Position numbers and translations under genes: made by a program. Below, one piece after another: positions 12,946-25,335 of a stretch of DNA of 64,000 bases. Origin of the DNA: Physella acuta (taxonomy: Eukaryota; Mollusca; Gastropoda; Physidae); assembly GCF_028476545.1 (NCBI RefSeq), contig NW_026731675.1, positions 62,001-126,000 of the forward strand. The letters are read 5' to 3'. The notes beneath the pieces were generated by a model that was not told the origin of the DNA, ran no database searches, and saw only the letters and a program-made list of their open reading frames with translations. Positions within the stretch are counted from its first letter, which is position 1. Every line of letters starts with the position of its first letter.

Positions 12946-13234
12946 GAAGGACTGAATGTTCTCTGTTGTATACATGAATGCTAAGTGTTGTTATACTGGC
13001 ATGAAAAGTTACATCTTAAGTCCATAATGGCTTTATCTACTCCATATTAATGAGGTCCAGAAAATGATTATATTCTGAAGTTTGGGTGATAGGGAAGTAG
13101 AGGGAATGGGGTTCTATGTTTTGTAAGGAAAGCTAACCAGGGGTTCGGTTAAGGGTTTTTTTTTTTTTTAATTGGGGTTCTCTGAGGGTGTCAGAGCGAA
13201 TTATGGTTTCTGTAAGGAGAGAGGTAGGTGTGGC
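12946..13234. other. Intergenic, no gene seen
   Basis: Mixed-composition sequence with a T run at 13158-13169 and no supported gene. Confidence 0.45.
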
Positions 13235-13455
13235 TTATATTTAAGGTCTGGGTTATGTAAAAGTAATGGACGGGGGTTCCAACTCGGGTCGAAGTCAATA
13301 CAACGCCCCTGAGTCCACCAAGCTTTAATGGGTACCTGACTCATGTTAGGAAACGTAATGGCGGCTGGGCATATTGCTGACCACACCTTCCCTTCATATG
13401 CCGAGGTCAAGAAGCATATGAATACTTCATCTGCCCTATGAATCGCTAGGTCTAA
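13235..13455 (+). mobile_element. tRNA-derived SINE copy
   Basis: A box-B-like GGGTTCCAACTCGGGTC near 13275 is followed by the shared body (GAGTCCACCAAGCT, then ATGGGTACCTGACTCATG), GGCGGCTGGGCAT, and the tail ACTTCATCTGCCCTATG. The same order of blocks is found at 32103-32325 and 42020-42225. The 5' head is poorly preserved. Confidence 0.7.
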
Positions 13456-13799
13456 AAGAGGATTCTTTACTTTTATGTAAAAGTTGGAGGGGGGGGGGGG
13501 AATTCCGCAAAAGACGACCCTCTGACGTCACAGGCACCAGCAGACGATATTTTATCCCTCCATCTGCTGCTACGTTAAAGAAGACGTCCCCTGTCCCACA
13601 GACCACTTCCGGTCAACTCCCAGTAGGAGCAGACAATTTTCAAACGAGGAGATATGAAACCTGCTCATAATTTGATCAGCTCTGATTCGATTCGTCCTTG
13701 GCCTTCCCGTTTCATTCCGTCCAGAAAATTCTTTTTTTTTTATCTCATGGGATGTGAAAGTTTCTGCAAATGTCTGACGTGATTCAGCTTGATTCGCTA

Positions 13800-14000
13800 C
13801 ATAGGGCTGCTCTCTCCTGCTCTCTCCTGCTCCATAGGGCTGCTCTCTCCTGCTCTTCTGCTCTCTCCTGCTCCATAGGGCTGCTCTCTCCTGCTCTTCT
13901 GCTCTCTCTTGCTCTGTAGGACGAACTACTCTCTCCTGCTCTCTCTTGCTCTCTCCCGCTCTCCCCTGCTCTCCGCTGCTCTGTAGGACGAACTGCTCTC
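13800..14000. repeat. Pyrimidine-rich tandem repeat (CTGCTCTCTC)
   Basis: Ten-base CTCTCCTGCT phrases are broken by CCATAGGG and GTAGGACGAACT inserts that themselves recur. The Glu/Arg/Gln-rich minus-strand frame is a by-product. Confidence 0.85.
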
Positions 14001-14227
14001 TCATGTCCTAGTTATGATTGGATTAACATTTATATGCCTTAACTTAATCACATTATTTGTATGTATGTCAATTGTGAACTGTTTGAAATGTAACGATTTT
14101 GTTTTAACATCGAAGATAAATTCTTTGTATATTATTAGGACTGGAATATATTATTTTCAAGCTACTTAGATACTAAATTATGTATTACAAATTACTTAAA
14201 GATAACCCCTAACATTTTGATTTCGGA
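14001..14227. other. Intergenic, no gene seen
   Basis: Unremarkable AT-rich sequence between the pyrimidine-rich tandem repeat and a partial SINE copy. Confidence 0.4.
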
Positions 14228-14325
14228 TCGATCGCAATCTCGGGTCCGTAGGTAGTCCCCGAGTCCACCCAGCTCTAATTGGTACCTGGCGTTTGCTTGT
14301 AGAGCACCATAAATACCATCAAGAG
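14228..14325 (+). mobile_element. Partial SINE copy (head and start of body)
   Basis: Shares the phrases CTCGGGTCCGTAGG and GAGTCCACCCAGCTCTAAT, followed by GGTACCTGGC, with the other copies, then diverges. The tail is not visible. Confidence 0.5.
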
Positions 14326-14855
14326 AACCAAAAGAAACGACGAGGAAATATTTTTATAACATTTTTTTTCGAATAAATTATGTTAACGAGAACCCAAAGG
14401 TCCAGTCACATGACCTGCATGTCAATCATCGTTAGGACTGGTGGGCACTGAACTTTACATCGATACAAACAGCCGATGTGGGGGGGACAGGTCGTTGGTG
14501 GGGGGGGGGGGGGGGGTCAGGTCATCGATGTTGATCGTTGGTGAAGTCTGGGATCCAGTCACTCAAATCTGCCACTTCAGTCCACGGCAACAGTAATCCA
14601 GTGCTTAGATCAAGCAGAACTAATCCACGGGAATTTTGGTCGTTTTTTATGAAAGCAATGGAGTCGTTTGGATTTCAAGGAAGATGAGATCAAGGGTGGG
14701 CTACTCTGGTGATTGGACGTGTTTATTGCTGGCAGGCATGAATTATCGTTCTTGTTATCTGCTGAGTTTGACAGCGTGGACTAGCTCGCGCGGCGTGGGG
14801 CGGCGCTGGGTGCTGCCAAATGTTGCGTCAGGGGGCAGCACAGCTCCGGGAGGAT
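14326..14855. other. Intergenic, no gene seen
   Basis: Contains a G run at 14499-14516 and no supported gene. Confidence 0.5.
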
Positions 14856-15056
14856 CAGTGTTTCTTCCAGACTTTTTTCTCCGGGGGGGCACTTGAAATC
14901 TTCGGGGGGGCGGTAAACTTTCTTCGGGGGGGGCGGACACTGTTAAAAGTATATTTTTTCTATATAAATTATATAAATTTCATATCGTTCGGGGGGGCGG
15001 TAAAAATTTTTCGGGGGGGCTTCGCCCCCCCGAAGAGATGCCTGGAAGAAACTCTG
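14856..15056. mobile_element. Family M1 hAT-type MITE, reference copy
   Basis: A 201-bp element, CAGTGTTTCTTCCAG to CTGGAAGAAACTCTG, flanked by perfect 8-bp target duplications GGGAGGAT (14848-14855 and 15057-15064). It has four 7-8 bp G blocks around an AT-rich centre, and near the right end a hairpin CGGGGGGGCTTCGCCCCCCCG. The tracts are short, so this may be the least altered copy in the window. Confidence 0.93.
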
Positions 15057-15216
15057 GGGAGGATGCGTCAGGAGTCAGACAATGCCTTGATGAAATGATA
15101 GAAGACTGCGGGGAGAGTCTACACGAATGTCTATCTGAATGGTCACAATGTTTAAGATGATGAGATTGGCGAAGAGGAACTTAAGTGTTGAAGTTTTAAA
15201 AACAATTTGAAACTTA

Positions 15217-15576
15217 GGGGTCGTCCATAAATAACGTCACACTCGTAGGGGGGAGGGGGGTCCGCAATTTTGTGACGGCGTGTGATGAGGCGGAGGGGGG
15301 GGGGTTCAGATGGTGCGACCTCACACTTTTGCATGATAAAAAAAGCAATGTAAGAAAACGGATTTTAGCCGTTTTTTTCGCGTTATAGAAAACTGTTTTA
15401 ATAAATTGTGATAGTAATTAATTAAAATACTCAATGTTGACAGAGTTCAGACAAGATTTTTGGAAAATATCGATGATTTAAGAAAAATTCAATTGCAATT
15501 TTGAGGGAGGTTGTAGGCTGAGGTGTGACGTCATTTTAGGGGGGGGGGGGCTGGCTTTTTGTGACGATGTGTAAAC
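15217..15576. mobile_element. MITE with GGGGTCGTCCATAAAT end (family M2), right end lost
   Basis: Begins GGGGTCGTCCATAAATAACG and shares its internal order with 50645-50994 and 63268-63774: a GTGTGATGAGG block, then ATAAATTGTGATAG, TTGACAGAGTTCAGA, and GTAGGCTGAGGTGTGACGTC. The expected terminal inverted repeat is missing; at about 15577 it gives way to the large minisatellite. Confidence 0.75.
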
Positions 15577-18500
15577 TTGTAGTGTAGTGACGGCCAGTCC
15601 TACGTGTGTTGTGTAGTGACGGCCAGTCCTACGTGTGTTGTGACGGCCAGTCCTACGTGTGTAGTGACGGCCAGTCCTACGTATGTAGTGATGGTCAGTC
15701 CTACGTGTGTTGTGTAGTGACGGCCAGTCCTACGTGTGTAGTGACGGCCAGTCCTACGTGTGTTGTGTAGTGACGGCCAGTCCTACGTGTGTTGTGACGG
15801 CCAGTCCTACGTGTGTAGTGACGGCCAGTCCTACGTATGTAGTGACGGCCTGTCCTACGTGTGTAGTGACGGCCAGTCCTACGTGTGTTGTGTAGTGACG
15901 GCCTGTCCTACGTATGTAGTGACGGCCAGTCCTACGTGTGTAGTGACGGCCAGTCCTACGTGTGTTGTGACGGCCAGTCCTACGTATGTAGTGATGGTCA
16001 GTCCTACGTGTGTTGTGTAGTGACGGCCAGTCCTACGTGTGTAGTGACGGCCAGTCCTACGTGTGTAGTGACGGCCAGTCCTACGTGTGTAGTGTAGTGA
16101 CGGCCAGTCCTACGTGTGTAGTGACGGCCAGTCCTACGTGTGTTGTGTAGTGACGGCCAGTCCTACGTGTGTAGTGACGGCCAGTCCTACGTGTGTTGTG
16201 TAGTGACGGCCAGTCCTACGTGTGTTGTGACGGCCAGTCCTACGTGTGTAGTGACGGCCAGTCCTACGTATGTAGTGACGGCCTGTCCTACGTGTGTTGT
16301 GACGGCCAGTCCTACGTGTGTAGTGACGGCCAGTCCTACGTATGTAGTGACGGCCAGTCCTACGTGTGTAGTGACGGCCAGTCCTACGTGTGTAGTGACG
16401 GCCAGTCCTACGTGTGTTGTGTAGTGACGGCCAGTCCTACGTGTGTAGTGACGGCCAGTCCTACGTGTGTTGTGACGGCCAGTCCTACGTGTGTAGTGAC
16501 GGCCAGTCCTACGTATGTAGTGACGGTCAGTCCTACGTGTGTTGTGTAGTGACGGCCAGTCCTACGTGTGTTGTGTAGTGACGGTCAGTCCTACGTGTGT
16601 TGTGTAGTGACGGCCAGTCCTACGTGTGTTGTGACGGCCAGTCCTACGTGTGTAGTGACGGCCAGTCCTACGTGTGTAGTGACGGCCAGTCCTACGTGTG
16701 TAGTGACGGCCAGTCCTACGTGTGTAGTGACGGCCAGTCCTACGTGTGTTGTGTAGTGACGGCCAGTCCTACGTGTGTAGTGACGGCCAGTCCTACGTGT
16801 GTTGTGTAGTGACGGCCAGTCCTACGTGTGTTGTGTAGTGACGGCCAGTCCTTCGTGTGTAGTGACGGCCAGTCCTACGTGTGTAGTGACGGTCAGTCCT
16901 ACGTGTGTTGTGTAGTGACGGCCAGTCCTACGTGTGTTGTGTAGTGACGACCAGTCCTACGTGTGTTGTGTAGTGACGGCCAGTCCTACGTGTGTAGTGA
17001 CGGCCAGTCCTACGTGTGTTGTGACGGCCAGTCCTACGTGTGTTGTGTAGTGACGACCAGTCCTACGTGTGTTGTGTAGTGACGACCAGTCCTACGTGTG
17101 TTGTGTAGTGACGACCAGTCCTACGTGTGTTGTGTAGTGACGGCCAGTCCTACGTGTGTTGTGTAGTGACGACCAGTCCTACGTGTGTTGTGTAGTGACG
17201 GCCAGTCCTACGTGTGTTGTGTAGTGACGACCAGTCCTACGTGTGTTGTGTAGTGACGACCAGTCCTACGTGTGTTGTGTAGTGACGACCAGTCCTACGT
17301 GTGTTGTGTAGTGACGGCCAGTCCTACGTGTGTAGTGACGGCCAGTCCTACGTGTGTTGTGACGGCCAGTCCTACGTGTGTAGTGACGGCCAGTCCTACG
17401 TGTGTTGTGTAGTGACGGCCAGTCCTACGTGTGTAGTGACGGCCAGTCCTACGTGTGTTGTGTAGTGACGGCCAGTCCTACGTGTGTAGTGACGGCCAGT
17501 CCTACGTGTGTAGTGTAGTGACGGCCAGTCCTACGTGTGTAGTGACGGCCAGTCCTACGTGTGTTGTGTAGTGACGACCAGTCCTACGTGTGTTGTGTAG
17601 TGACGACCAGTCCTACGTGTGTAGTGACGGCCAGTCCTACGTGTGTAGTGACGGCCTGTCCTACGTGTGTTGTGACGGTAAGTCCTACGTGTGTAGTGTA
17701 GTGACGGCCAGTCCTACGTGTGTAGTGACGGCCAGTCCTACGTGTGTTGTGTAGTGACGACCAGTCCTACGTGTGTTGTGTAGTGACGACCAGTCCTACG
17801 TGTGTAGTGACGGCCAGTCCTACGTGTGTAGTGACGGCCAGTCCTACGTGTGTTGTGTAGTGACGGCCAGTCCTACGTGTGTTGTGTAGTGACGGCCAGT
17901 CCTACGTGTGTAGTGACGGCCAGTCCTACGTGTGTTGTGTAGTGACGGCCAGTCCTACGTGTGTAGTGACGGCCAGTCCTACGTGTGTAGTGACGGCCAG
18001 TCCTACGTGTGTAGTGACGGCCAGTCCTACGTGTGTAGTGACGGTCAGTCCTACGTGTGTAGTGACGGCCTGTCCTACGTGTGTTGTGACGGCCAGTCCT
18101 ACGTGTGTTGTGTAGTGACGGTCAGTCCTACGTGTGTTGTGTAGTGACGGCCAGTCCTACGTGTGTTGTGACGGCCAGTCCTACGTGTGTAGTGACGGCC
18201 AGTCCTACGTGTGTAGTGACGGCCTGTCCTACGTGTGTTGTGACGGCCAGTCCTACGTGTGTTGTGTAGTGACGGTCAGTCCTACGTGTGTTGTGTAGTG
18301 ACGGCCAGTCCTACGTGTGTTGTGACGGCCAGTTCTACGTGTGTAGTGACGGCCAGTCCTACGTGTGTAGTGACGGCAAGTCCTACGTGTGTAGTGACGA
18401 CCAGTCCTACGTGTGTTGTGTAGTGACGGCCAGTCCTACGTGTGTTGTGTAGTGACGGCCAGTCCTACGTGTGTAGTGACGGCCAGTCCTACGTGTGTTG

Positions 18501-19055
18501 TGACGGCCAGTCCTACGTGTGTAGTGACGGCCAGTCCTACGTGTGTAGTGACGGCCAGTCCTACGTGTGTAGTGACGGCCAGTCCTACGTGTGTTGTGTA
18601 GTGACGGCCAGTCCTACGTGTGTAGTGACGGCCAGTCCTACGTGTGTAGTGACGGCCAGTCCTACGTGTGTAGTGACGGCCAGTCCTACCTGTGTAGTGA
18701 CGGCCAGTCCTACGTGTGTAGTGACGGCCAGTCCTACCTGTGTAGTGACGGCCAGTCCTACGTGTGTAGTGACGGCCAGTCCTACGTGTGTTGTGTAGTG
18801 ACGGCCAGTCCTACGTGTGTAGTGACGGCCAGTCCTACGTGTGTTGTGTAGTGACGGCCAGTCCTACGTGTGTAGTGACGGCCAGTCCTACCTGTGTAGT
18901 GACGGCCAGTCCTACGGTTGTAGTGAGGCCAATCCTACGTGTGTTGTGTAGTGACGGCCAGTCCTACGTGTGTAGTGACGGCCAGTCCTACCTGTGTAGT
19001 GACGGCCAGTCCTACGGTTGTAGTGAGGCCAATCCTACGGTTGTAGTGAAGCCAG
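15577..19055. repeat. 3.5-kb minisatellite of mixed 24- and 29-bp units
   Basis: Well over 100 units share the core GTGACGGCCAGTCCTACGTG. They differ in the linker: TGTAGTG or TGTTGTG gives 24 bp, TGTTGTGTAGTG gives 29 bp. Variants GACGACCAGT, GACGGTCAGT and GACGGCCTGT are clustered, and blocks such as 16,920-17,330 are made mostly of 29-bp GACGACCAGT units, so local amplification has occurred. Because 24 is a multiple of three, cysteine- or threonine-rich frames stay open through runs of 24-bp units; these are by-products. The 3' edge decays after 18,880. Confidence 0.97.
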
Positions 19056-20005
<950 letters not shown>

Positions 20006-20546
20006 TACGAAATTGTATGTATATGTAAACTATAGAAAAATATAGGATAAACATACCTATAGGCTACATACACACACAGATATATCTATAGGAGGGGGGT
20101 GATAGTGATACCCATAGTTACCACACAGGGTGACTCCACTGGTACTACAATCTTTTTACAGTCATCATATTTAAAATATGTGTAAGCGGTGTCCTTTATT
20201 TAAATCACTGAACAAAAAATATTTGAAACCGGATGTTGCTAACTGGTTGCTGGACAACATTAATAACATCATTAAATTTTGGTCGAAAAATGGGCTTTCT
20301 CTCAATCAACAATGTTGTACATAATAGAACTTATTGCCCACCTAATTATTCTAAGTCTTGAAGTTTTGGGTTTTATCTATATATATAAAGCAAAGTGGTC
20401 AGGTGCCCGATAGGGCACTTCCCGGCGCCGCAGGCGCGTCAAATTTGGCACGATGGTACCTTGGGGCGATAGAACACGAGGGCCGGTGACGGTTGGCCGA
20501 AAAGTCTACGGGGAAGGGGTCAAAACTGACCTCGACTGACCGGCGC

Positions 20547-22595
20547 CTTATATGGGCTATATTACAAAAAAAAATTTCCTCCGACGACCCCCCTTGAAAT
20601 TTTGTGAGGTGGTAGGAGAACGCCTCGGGGTGTCACAAAAAACTCGCCATGTCCGGGAAAATTCGTTAAATGGGTCAAAACTGACCAGTCGTATTTCCCA
20701 ATATAATCTTTGTATTTTATGGGAAAAACAGAGAGTGATTTCAAAACGGATTTTAGGGCACTTACCGTCTTTACATCTGGCTAATGTTTTGCATGCTCTT
20801 AGGTAAATGGCTTGACCTTTAGGGAAAACTGTCGGTTTCATTCAAAGCCCTCGACGAGGGCTAAAAAGTGACCGCGAGTGAAATTCTCTTAATATGAGCT
20901 CTATTACGAAAAAAAATTTCCTCCGACGAACCCCTTGAAATTTTGTGAGGTGGTAGGAGAACGCATCGGGGTGTCACAAAAAACTCGCCATGTCCGGGAA
21001 AATTCGTTAAATGGGTCAAAACTGACCAGTCGTATTTCCCTATATAATCTTTGTATTTTATGGGGAAAACAGAGGGTGAATTCAAAACGGATTTTAGGGC
21101 ACTTACCGTCTTTATATCTGGCTAATTTTTTGCATGCTCTTAGGTAAATGGCTTGACCTTTAGGGAAAACTGTCGGTTTCACTCAAAGCCCTCGACGAGG
21201 GCTAAAAAGTGACCGCGAGTGAAATTCTTTTTATATGAGCTCTATTACGAAAACAAATTTCCTCCGACGACCCCCCTTGAAATTTTGTGAGGTGGTAGGA
21301 GAACGCCTCGGGGTGTCCCAAAAAAACTCGCCATGTCCGGGAAAATTCGTTAAATGGGTCAAAACTGACCAGTCGTATTTCCCTATATAATCTTTGTATT
21401 TTATGGGAAAAACAGAGGGTGATTTCAAAACGGATTTTAGGGCACTTACCGTCTTTACATCTGGCTAATTTTTTGCATGCTCTTAGGTAAATGGCTTGAC
21501 CTTTAGGGAAAACTGTCGGTTTCACTCAAAGCCCTCGACGAGGGCTAAAAAGTGACCGCGAGTGAAATTCTCTTTATATGAGCTCTATTACGAAAAAAAA
21601 TTTCCTCCGACGACCCCCCTTGAAATTTTGTGAGGTGGTAGGAGAACGCCTTGAGGTGTCCCAAAAAACTCGCCATGTCCGGGAAAATTCGTTAAATGGG
21701 TCAAAACTGACCAGTCGTATTTCCCTATATAATCTTTGTATTTTATGGGAAAAACAGAGGGTGATTTCAAAACGGATTTTAGGGCACTTACCGTCTTTAC
21801 ATCTGGCTAATGTTTTGCATGCTCTTAGGTAAATGGCTTGACCTTTAGGGAAAACTGTCGGTTTCACTCAAAGCCCTCGACGAGGGCTAAAAAGTGACCG
21901 CGAGTGAAATTCTCTTTATATGAGCTCTATTACGAAAAAAAATTTCCTCCGACGACCCCCCTTGAAATTTTGTGAGGTGGTAGGAGAACGCTTGGGGTGT
22001 CCCAAAAAACTCGCCATGTCCGGGAAAATTCGTTAAATGGGTCAAAACTGACCAGTCGTATTTCCCTATATAATCTTTGTATTTTATGGGAAAAACAGAG
22101 GGTGATTTCAAAACGGATTTTAGGGCACTTACCGTCTTTACATCTGGCTAATTGTTTGCATGCTCTTAGGTAAATGGCTTGACCTTTAAGGAAAACTGTC
22201 GGTTTCACTCAAAGCCCTCGACGAGGGCTAAAAAGTGACCGCGAGTGAAATTCTCTTTATATGAGCTCTATTACGAAAAAAAATTTCCTCCGACGACCCC
22301 CCTTGAAATTTTGTGTGGTGGTAGGAGAACGCCTTGGGATGTCCCAAAAAACTCGCCATGTCCGGGAAAATTCGTTAAATGGGTCAAAACTGACCAGTCG
22401 TATTTCCCTATATTATCTTTGTATTTTATGGAAAAAACAGAGGGTAATTTGAAAACGGATTTTAGGACACTTACCCTCTTTACATCTGACTAATTTTTTG
22501 TATACACCCCAAAAGCTGACTACGCCGTATGGAAAACTGTTGGTCAGACTTATAGCCCTCTTAGAGGGCTAAAAATGACCGCGAGTGAAATTCTC
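20547..22595. repeat. Six tandem units of about 342 bp inside the Helitron
   Basis: The landmark CATGTCCGGGAAAATTCG recurs at 20648, 20989, 21332, 21674, 22015 and 22357, giving spacings of 341-343 bp. Units are highly similar; the last, from about 22490, is divergent. Each junction carries a hairpin AGCCCTC-GAC-GAGGGCT. Open frames of 60-107 codons recur in every unit on both strands. They resemble no known protein, and their conservation follows from recent amplification. Confidence 0.95.
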
Positions 22596-22889
22596 ATTAT
22601 ACAAGATTTGGTCATTTGGTCTTTGAACAGGGGAGGTAACTTTTTAATGTAATAATTTTTAAATATTTTGTATACTCTTTTTAAGAAAAAAACAAAAATC
22701 ATAAAGTATAGCATTGTTTTAAATAAATATTTTGTTACGAATTTAGTTTTGCATTGAACTGTAATTGTATAAATTAATTGCGAAAGTAATTTATTATAAT
22801 ATTTGATTGATAATATTAAGAAAACCTTTGCAGTTCTAATAACCGTACAAGTAATAAGTTTGCGAATATTCCATCGATTATGTTAGTGG

Positions 22890-23074
22890 ACTGAGGCCCC
22901 TGCTGCAAAAGGTGCAGATAAAGCTGCTGGTGGAAAGAAAGGTGGCAAAAAGTAAGCAAGGGTCCAGTATGGTCTTCATCTCATCCTGTCCATAGTTTCT
23001 TCAAATGGTCATGATCGTTATTCTGCAATCCAATGTTGTAAAAAATATTTGCAATTGATATTAAATGTTTTTAA

Positions 23075-23132
<58 letters not shown>
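22890..23132 (+). pseudogene. 5'-truncated processed retrocopy, Lys/Ala/Gly-rich C-terminus plus poly(A)
   Basis: A 21-codon open frame (22890-22955) reads TEAPAAKGADKAAGGKKGGK plus a final K and a stop. A 3'UTR-like stretch follows, then an ATTAAA signal at 23060-23065, and a 55-base A tract at 23078-23132. The upstream in-frame codon TAG shows the rest of the coding region is absent. The basic tail suggests a ribosomal protein, but I cannot name it. It sits inside the Helitron boundaries. Confidence 0.7.
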
Positions 23133-23134
<2 letters not shown>

Positions 23135-23227
23135 AAGCATTTAAGATAGCAGCCAATCACCTATTAATTAATCATTCAATTCCCCAACTTTTTTGAAAAC
23201 CTAAGCGAAGCTAGGCAGTATGCCTAG

Positions 23228-24644
23228 TATTTAATAATTTTTAAAGTAATCTATAGCGTTTTGTTTAACAAATAAAAGTTAGATGATAAATCAAGGGGAA
23301 CTATTCGATTATTTTTTATGAAAAATGGCGGTTGTGTTTAGATCCACTGACAAATGTTGAATCTCAAACAATGAAACAACAGTAATTTTATTGGCTTTTC
23401 GGTAACTTTAGCGCTTGACAGCAATGTATGATTCAATTTTCTGTGAAATATGACATTACCATTATCAAATGGTAACTTTATTCATTAGTAGCTTTGCCGT
23501 GCCTACCTTAATCATTTTAATCTACTTACTTATCATAACTAATCTAGCAGACGCTACTTATAGGATAGGCAATGGACACGAGCGAGAAAACTCTCAAAGG
23601 TATTTGAGAGGTGTATAAATTAGTTTAAAAATCAGGCACGGCGTAGTTACAATTAATATGGTTATAAAATCCTGTCTGTCTGGTTTATTTCGGACTTTAC
23701 TAAAGATTGGGTCTATTTGATGTTTTAAAAAATTTCGGTAACTAATTGAAAATTTAAAAACAAGCCAAAACAATTTGGTTTTCACGTGTAATGGAGACAT
23801 AAACAATGGCATCCTGCTATTGGATAGGCCGCCATTGATTTTATTGTACACATTGTAAGCTAAAAATGGGGTTTTTAATTTGCATTGTTATTTAAAAACT
23901 TGATCTGCAAAGTTTTGTAAACAAATAGTTATCGATCACTAAGTTACTGTACAGCCAATCAATATTTGTCTTACGAAAGTGAAACATCCGGTTTTAACTT
24001 AGGCTTGATGAAAATAAATAGAAATGTAGCCTTAAACTCAACAAATTATTTTCAAGTTCTCTGGATTTGCAACTTTTATAGCATTTATTCTAAAAATATA
24101 AAATTTCTAAATTAATTTTAGGCTTAAGTTTTTATTTTTAATTTTTTTTACGGTCTAAATCTAAAAAGCACGTTTTTATTCCATGTCAACAATACTATGG
24201 AAGGAATCTCGTCAACTCGCTCGCCTCCATTCTACTTTAGTCTCTTAAGGTCTAATGGCAAATAAATAGTTTTTCAAAATTCTGTTTACATTGTCTCCTA
24301 CGCGGTCGGCGCATTTCGAATAAACATGACATTTTTAAAAATGGAAAATGGAAACAGTTCACCGTCAAGACCTATACTTGACGTGTATGGTTTTCTCTAC
24401 TGCTGTTTAATGGCGTGAGGCTTATCCGTACAATAATTGCTAGAAATCACTAGCTTGTACAAGCCTCTGACTAGAGGCTATCTAGCATAAGCGTGACGCT
24501 TTTTGGCAAGGTAAACCCTAGCTGTGAACAGTTCACGTTAAATCGTGGTATGAGGTATGAGGGATAAAACGTGTAGACCACAACGTAAAGACCACATTGT
24601 TTGCACCACACAATATTAAGCAGTGAGCGATTCCAAATGCATAG
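23228..24644. other. Intergenic, no gene seen
   Basis: AT-rich, low-complexity in places, and without supported coding capacity. Confidence 0.5.
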
Positions 24645-25015
24645 GAACCAGTAGGTTTAGTTTATACTAGATATATTCTAGTATAAACTAAGCCTACTTT
24701 TTTTTTAAAAACCATTTTCATGTCTTCTTGGAGGTCCGGCATTTTTTAAATTTTAAGGCTTAAGGCGGGCTTAAACACTTGGGCGTTTCATTAAGAACCA
24801 GTAGGCTTAGTTTATGCTAGATATATCTAGTATAAACTATGCCTTCTTTTTTTCAAAAATCATTTTCATGTTTTACATTTAAAAATTGTTACGGCTTAAG
24901 CAGTTGGGCGTTTTAAGAACCAGTTTGCTAGTTTATACTTGATATATTTTATAAAGCCATATATCTTGTATAAACTAAGCCTATTTTTTAAAGATCATTG
25001 TTCATGTCTTGTTCT
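24645..25015. repeat. Three tandem palindrome-bearing units
   Basis: Each unit begins with a palindrome around TTTATACTAGATATA/TCTAGTATAAACTA (about 24651-24697, 24801-24845, 24918-24980). A common T-rich tail follows, containing CATTTTCATGT, AAGGCTTAAG and TTGGGCGTTT. Unit 1 keeps a 20-bp inverted repeat almost perfectly and unit 3 is interrupted. Confidence 0.8.
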
Positions 25016-25254
25016 GTAGGAGGTGTGTTTTGTAGTTCAGGCTTCTCGCACCTCCTACAACGATACTTGTTGCCACCATTTCTCTGCGTCATTGGCTGGA
25101 CGATGGAGACAGCAACCAATAGAAAAAAAGAAATCTAGTGGACTTGGTAAAATCAGCTGGAAGATCTGGACTTTACGGATGACATTGTATGTCTCGCACA
25201 GCCAACAACAGATACAAGAGAACATAGATGTGCCAGACATGTAATATGGAAGTG

Positions 25255-25335
25255 GCGTCTTTTGTTAGATGTAGATATAGATACGGATACGGATACAGAT
25301 ATAGATACGGATACAGAAACAGATACAAATACAGA
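25255..25335. repeat. Hexanucleotide repeat (GATAYR)n
   Basis: Runs of GATATA, GATACG and GATACA over about 80 bp. Confidence 0.9.

Larger units (their letters stand above)
20376..23227 (+). mobile_element. Non-autonomous Helitron-type element with internal tandem array
   Basis: The left end is TCTATATATATAAAG preceded by A. The right end is a perfect 7-bp-stem hairpin (CTAGGCA-GTA-TGCCTAG, 23211-23227) ending in CTAG and followed by T. Starting with TC, ending with CTRR after a hairpin and inserting between A and T without a target duplication are Helitron hallmarks. The element has no Rep or helicase coding. It holds six 342-bp tandem units and, in its 3' part, a retroposed mRNA fragment. 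An internal tandem array in a short Helitron-like element resembles those described in bivalves (pearl-type elements); that link is inference. Confidence 0.8.

Noticed and set aside
15577-19055. The core GACGGCCAGT equals part of the M13 forward primer/lacZ region, suggesting vector contamination.
   Set aside because: The word is embedded in a long native minisatellite with graded variants and no other vector sequence, so the match is a coincidence. It could, however, mis-prime in M13-based sequencing.
20552-22493. Frames of 60-107 codons repeated in each Helitron unit on both strands.
   Set aside because: Both strands are open in the same places and the units are recent copies. No known domain or codon-level conservation can be shown.
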